8,791 nt of DNA from Bacteroidetes bacterium GWA2_30_7. Lineage in GTDB: Bacteria > Bacteroidota > Bacteroidia > Bacteroidales > GWF2-33-38. The stretch lies in assembly GCA_001768155.1 (NCBI GenBank), contig MENC01000232.1, forward strand, positions 1 to 8,791, in the 5' to 3' direction. The first letter of the stretch is position 1, and every line of letters starts with the position of its first letter. The notes under the pieces were generated by a model that searched no databases, was not told the DNA's origin, and saw nothing but the letters and a program-made list of their open reading frames with translations. Positions 6,453 through 8,791 of the stretch are shown one piece after another. The position numbers and the translations under genes are program-made.

Positions 6453-6526
6453 CAAATAATTCAGCATTTAGTTGGCATAAGCATTTAAAACAAATATTTT
6501 TACCTAATTTATTAAAATTAATTCTG

Positions 6527-7822
6527 ATGAAACTTTTATTTACATTATTTCTTTTTGCAATTTCTTTTTGCATTTCTTTTTCTCAAGATACAATTACAGT
6601 AATGCACTATAATTTATTAGGATATTCAACCTCATATATTTCTTGTAATCAAACAAATAACAATATTGACACTAAAGAAGCAGGTATTAAGCTTATAACT
6701 AAAGATATTATGCCAGATATTTTTACCACTAATGAATTTGGTGACGATATAACTTATGTTAACAGAATGAAAAATAATGTTTTAAATACAGATGGGGTTA
6801 CGTATTACGAAAGTTCAACTTACGCAGCCGAAGCCAATACCTCAATAATAAATATGCTTTTTTATAATAAAAATAAATTTTCAAAAATATCAGAACAAGT
6901 TGTTAACCACTCAGTTTCAAGTGTGAGAAAAACTAAAATTGTTAAACTTAAATATTTATCAAGCAATCCTAATGATAATATTTATTTAGTTTGTGTCTTA
7001 ACACATTTAAAAGCAGGTAGTACAGTTGATGATATAGCTGATAGAGAAACTATGACTTCTGAAATAAATGATTGGTTAACAGCTAATTATAATACACCTG
7101 GCAATTATTTTATTATGGGCGATTTTAATGTCTATACAAGTAGCGAATCTGGATTTCAAAACTTAGTAAATAACAGTAATTCAAATATAAAATTTTACGA
7201 CCCCATAAATAATTTAGGTGATTGGAATAACAACTCTTCATATAAAACTATTCATACACAATCTACTCATAGCGATGATAATAACTGTGCTGCACCAGGT
7301 GGAATGGATGACCGATTTGATTTTATTCTAATGTCGAATCCTGTAATAAATAGTTCATTAAAAATTGCATACCTAAATAACTCTTATAAAGCTTATGGTC
7401 AAGATGGTTATCATTTTAACAAGTCAATCAATGATGGAGCAAACGGTGTTGTTTCAGCAGCAATTTCAAATGCTTTATATACTGTTTCTGACCATTTGCC
7501 AGTAACAATGAAAATTATTATGAATCCTATTGTTGGCATCGAAAAAGTATTAACAACATCAAGTTTAACATTTAACTTTACAAATCCTCTTTCAAAAGGA
7601 AATCTTGATTTGAATATTGTAAATAACCACAATTATTTTGGAAACATTAAAATTGAAATTTGTTCTATAATTGGGCAAACTGTAAATTCTGAAAATTATG
7701 AACTTTCAAATGGTTTAAATCGGTTTTCTATAGATTTATCTAATGTAAAATCAGGTATTTATTTAATTAAAATTACCGATAAATTTAACGGAACAAATAC
7801 TCAGAAGCTTATTATTAAGTAA
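6527..7822 (+). CDS. Secreted endonuclease/exonuclease/phosphatase-family protein with type IX sorting tail
   Basis: The fold is that of DNase I-like, metal-dependent phosphodiesterases; substrate may be DNA, RNA or a phospho-compound and cannot be fixed from sequence. The 431-aa protein starts at ATG 6527 with a signal peptide (MKLLFTLFLFAISFCISFSQ). Reading further upstream would add 49 residues encoded by the palindromic repeat and bury the signal peptide. Family motifs in order: MHYNLL (Asn29), TTNEFG (metal-binding Glu70), THLKAG (His160), GDFN (Asp199, Asn201), DDRFDF (about 262-266) and SDH (Asp322, His323). All catalytic positions are present. Residues about 380-431 (IEICSIIGQTV, then SGIYLIKITD and a basic end QKLIIK) form a Por-type C-terminal sorting domain, so the protein should cross the outer membrane and be surface-bound or released. 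It converges with the CotH-like gene. Confidence 0.9.
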   Translation: MKLLFTLFLFAISFCISFSQDTITVMHYNLLGYSTSYISCNQTNNNIDTKEAGIKLITKDIMPDIFTTNEFGDDITYVNRMKNNVLNTDGVTYYESSTYAAEANTSIINMLFYNKNKFSKISEQVVNHSVSSVRKTKIVKLKYLSSNPNDNIYLVCVLTHLKAGSTVDDIADRETMTSEINDWLTANYNTPGNYFIMGDFNVYTSSESGFQNLVNNSNSNIKFYDPINNLGDWNNNSSYKTIHTQSTHSDDNNCAAPGGMDDRFDFILMSNPVINSSLKIAYLNNSYKAYGQDGYHFNKSINDGANGVVSAAISNALYTVSDHLPVTMKIIMNPIVGIEKVLTTSSLTFNFTNPLSKGNLDLNIVNNHNYFGNIKIEICSIIGQTVNSENYELSNGLNRFSIDLSNVKSGIYLIKITDKFNGTNTQKLIIK

Positions 7823-7828
7823 AATTTG

Positions 7829-7870
7829 GGATTTAGGATTTACGATTTAGGATTTAGGATTTAGGATTTA
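7829..7870. repeat. Tandem GGATTTA heptamer array, six units
   Basis: Six consecutive 7-bp units span 42 bp; five are exact GGATTTA and the third begins with C. The array starts seven bases after the nuclease stop codon, in the spacer between two converging genes. It has no stem and is not a terminator by itself. Similar heptamer patterns with other letters occur at 6194-6221. Confidence 0.85.
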
Positions 7871-7933
7871 TCCATTTGCTTCAAACCTCAAACTTCTATC
7901 TCTTCTATCTTCTAACCTAAAACTAGTTTACAT
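7871..7933. other. Pyrimidine-rich spacer between convergent genes
   Basis: The plus strand is dominated by C and T (CTTCTATCTCTTCTATCTTC), with 7879-7894 the exact reverse complement of 6196-6211. CTTCTATCT/CTTCTATCTT is a direct repeat. No hairpin terminator for either converging gene was identified. Confidence 0.5.
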
Positions 7934-8791
7934 CTATTCAAATATTGCAGTAATCGAATCAATATCTTTAGGAAGTACTTTTCGAGGGTTTGATTTACCA
8001 CCATCTGACCATTTAACAAACTTATTACCCTCATTTGAAATTGCCTCAATATCAATTGGAAGCGAATTAAAATATTGTCCTTTAAAAGGATAATTTTCAG
8101 GTGTAATTGTATTAATCTTAATTTTCCCTTTAGAGTTTTCAGAAATATCAAAAACTAAAACCTTTGTACCACCTAATGAAAATTTATTATTTATAAACAT
8201 TCTCATAGTATCGGGGCGTTCTCTAGCAAATTCCTGAAATTTTGTAATATTATTATTCCAACTTGCCCGGCTTGGAATTCCGCCATTTTTTCCCCAACGG
8301 CTAATATGACGGTCTATTTCGGGTTCAAGTTGTGTCTTTAATTCATTAATTTTATTCAGAATATTTTCAGTTGTAAAAATAGTATTCATTAAATCACAAA
8401 AACGATTTATAAAAATTCGTTTAAAATCCTCATTTTCAATTAATTTTCTTAATAAAATTGTTGATTCAAAAAGAGAATTTGTTAAATGAGGCAAATGACA
8501 ATTATTTATTCCAACTGCATAATCCAGTGAATTATGATGACCTTTACAACGAGTTTTATTTTTATCAAAAGCTAAATCAGTATCGAACAAAATCCAACGC
8601 CATTTGCCATCTTTAGTTCGTGGTCGCCAATATTTCATATTTGCCATGGGCCAATCGGTATTGGCATAAAATATTTCAGCTATCTGATAATCAATAAAAT
8701 TATCAATATCAATCATTTGCTTAACTGTATCGTAATTTGTAGTATTCTTTAAATCATTTGCTTTTATGAAATTTAAAAGCTTATCATAATG
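7934..8791 (-). CDS. CotH-kinase-family protein, C-terminal part (N-terminus outside window)
   Basis: The frame is open to the right edge, so 285 residues of a longer protein are visible. The ATG at 8716 is internal. CotH proteins are atypical kinases, first known from the Bacillus spore coat; in Bacteroidota they are usually secreted proteins of unknown substrate. Landmarks are IDNFIDYQIAEIFYANTDWP and NMKYWRPR (visible residues about 29-58), then GKWRWILFDTDLAF (62-75), whose DTD is the family's likely metal-binding aspartate site. Next is FINRFCDLMNTIF and the segment IDRHISRWG. From about residue 210 a separate beta-rich module follows (KGKIKINTITPENYP, FKGQYFNSLPIDIEAISNEG, FVKWSDGG), like the InlB-type bacterial repeat domains often fused here. 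The protein ends in ITAIFE with no type IX sorting tail. A signal peptide cannot be judged. Confidence 0.85.
   Translation of the reverse strand, partial: HYDKLLNFIKANDLKNTTNYDTVKQMIDIDNFIDYQIAEIFYANTDWPMANMKYWRPRTKDGKWRWILFDTDLAFDKNKTRCKGHHNSLDYAVGINNCHLPHLTNSLFESTILLRKLIENEDFKRIFINRFCDLMNTIFTTENILNKINELKTQLEPEIDRHISRWGKNGGIPSRASWNNNITKFQEFARERPDTMRMFINNKFSLGGTKVLVFDISENSKGKIKINTITPENYPFKGQYFNSLPIDIEAISNEGNKFVKWSDGGKSNPRKVLPKDIDSITAIFE

Noticed and set aside
6082..6467. Two minus-strand frames of 92 and 61 codons after the channel gene
   Set aside because: One overlaps the end of the channel gene; both run through the palindromic repeat at 6327-6452, which explains their length.
6380..6526. 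Longer N-terminus of the nuclease protein from ATG 6380
   Set aside because: It would be encoded by the palindromic repeat and place the signal peptide 50 residues inside the protein. ATG 6527 gives a canonical exported N-terminus.
7411..8151. Minus-strand frames of 73 and 79 codons
   Set aside because: One is antisense to the nuclease gene; the other lies in another frame of the CotH-family gene. Both are shadows.

Overview
The window looks like chromosomal DNA from a member of the Bacteroidota. It is very AT-rich. One gene ends in a type IX secretion (Por) sorting domain, one start is preceded by a TAnnTTTG promoter box, ribosome binding sites are not of the Shine-Dalgarno type, and the intergenic DNA is full of short palindromic and heptamer-type repeats.

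Left third (1-3000), accessory DNA. Three co-oriented minus-strand genes lie at 443-2117: a coiled-coil-like protein of unknown function (151 aa), a 61-aa protein of unknown function, and an ArdC-like antirestriction protein with an ssDNA-binding N-terminus and a zincin C-terminus. Such genes belong to plasmids, integrative elements and phages, but no integrase, relaxase or replication gene is visible here. The ArdC gene is followed by two hairpins that share an almost identical loop sequence, separated by a degenerate 8-bp periodic tract and preceded by a 14-bp inverted repeat. Upstream of the cluster is an imperfect palindrome of about 780 bp (2216-2997) made of three nested inverted-repeat pairs. 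It contains no convincing gene and is the strongest unexplained structure in the window.

Right two thirds (3200-8791), housekeeping and secreted functions. A secreted M64-family metallopeptidase (minus) is divergent from a YbdG/MscS-type mechanosensitive channel (plus). Next come a secreted endonuclease/exonuclease/phosphatase-fold protein with a type IX sorting tail (plus) and, converging on it, the C-terminal part of a CotH-kinase-family protein (minus) that runs off the right edge. Three of these four proteins are probably exported, which fits a surface or extracellular degradative lifestyle. Spacing and orientation do not suggest one operon.

Two copies of a directional palindromic repeat (GCCACAAA...TTTGTGGC plus a conserved tail) sit directly in front of the channel gene and the nuclease gene. 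A six-unit GGATTTA heptamer array separates the converging genes on the right.
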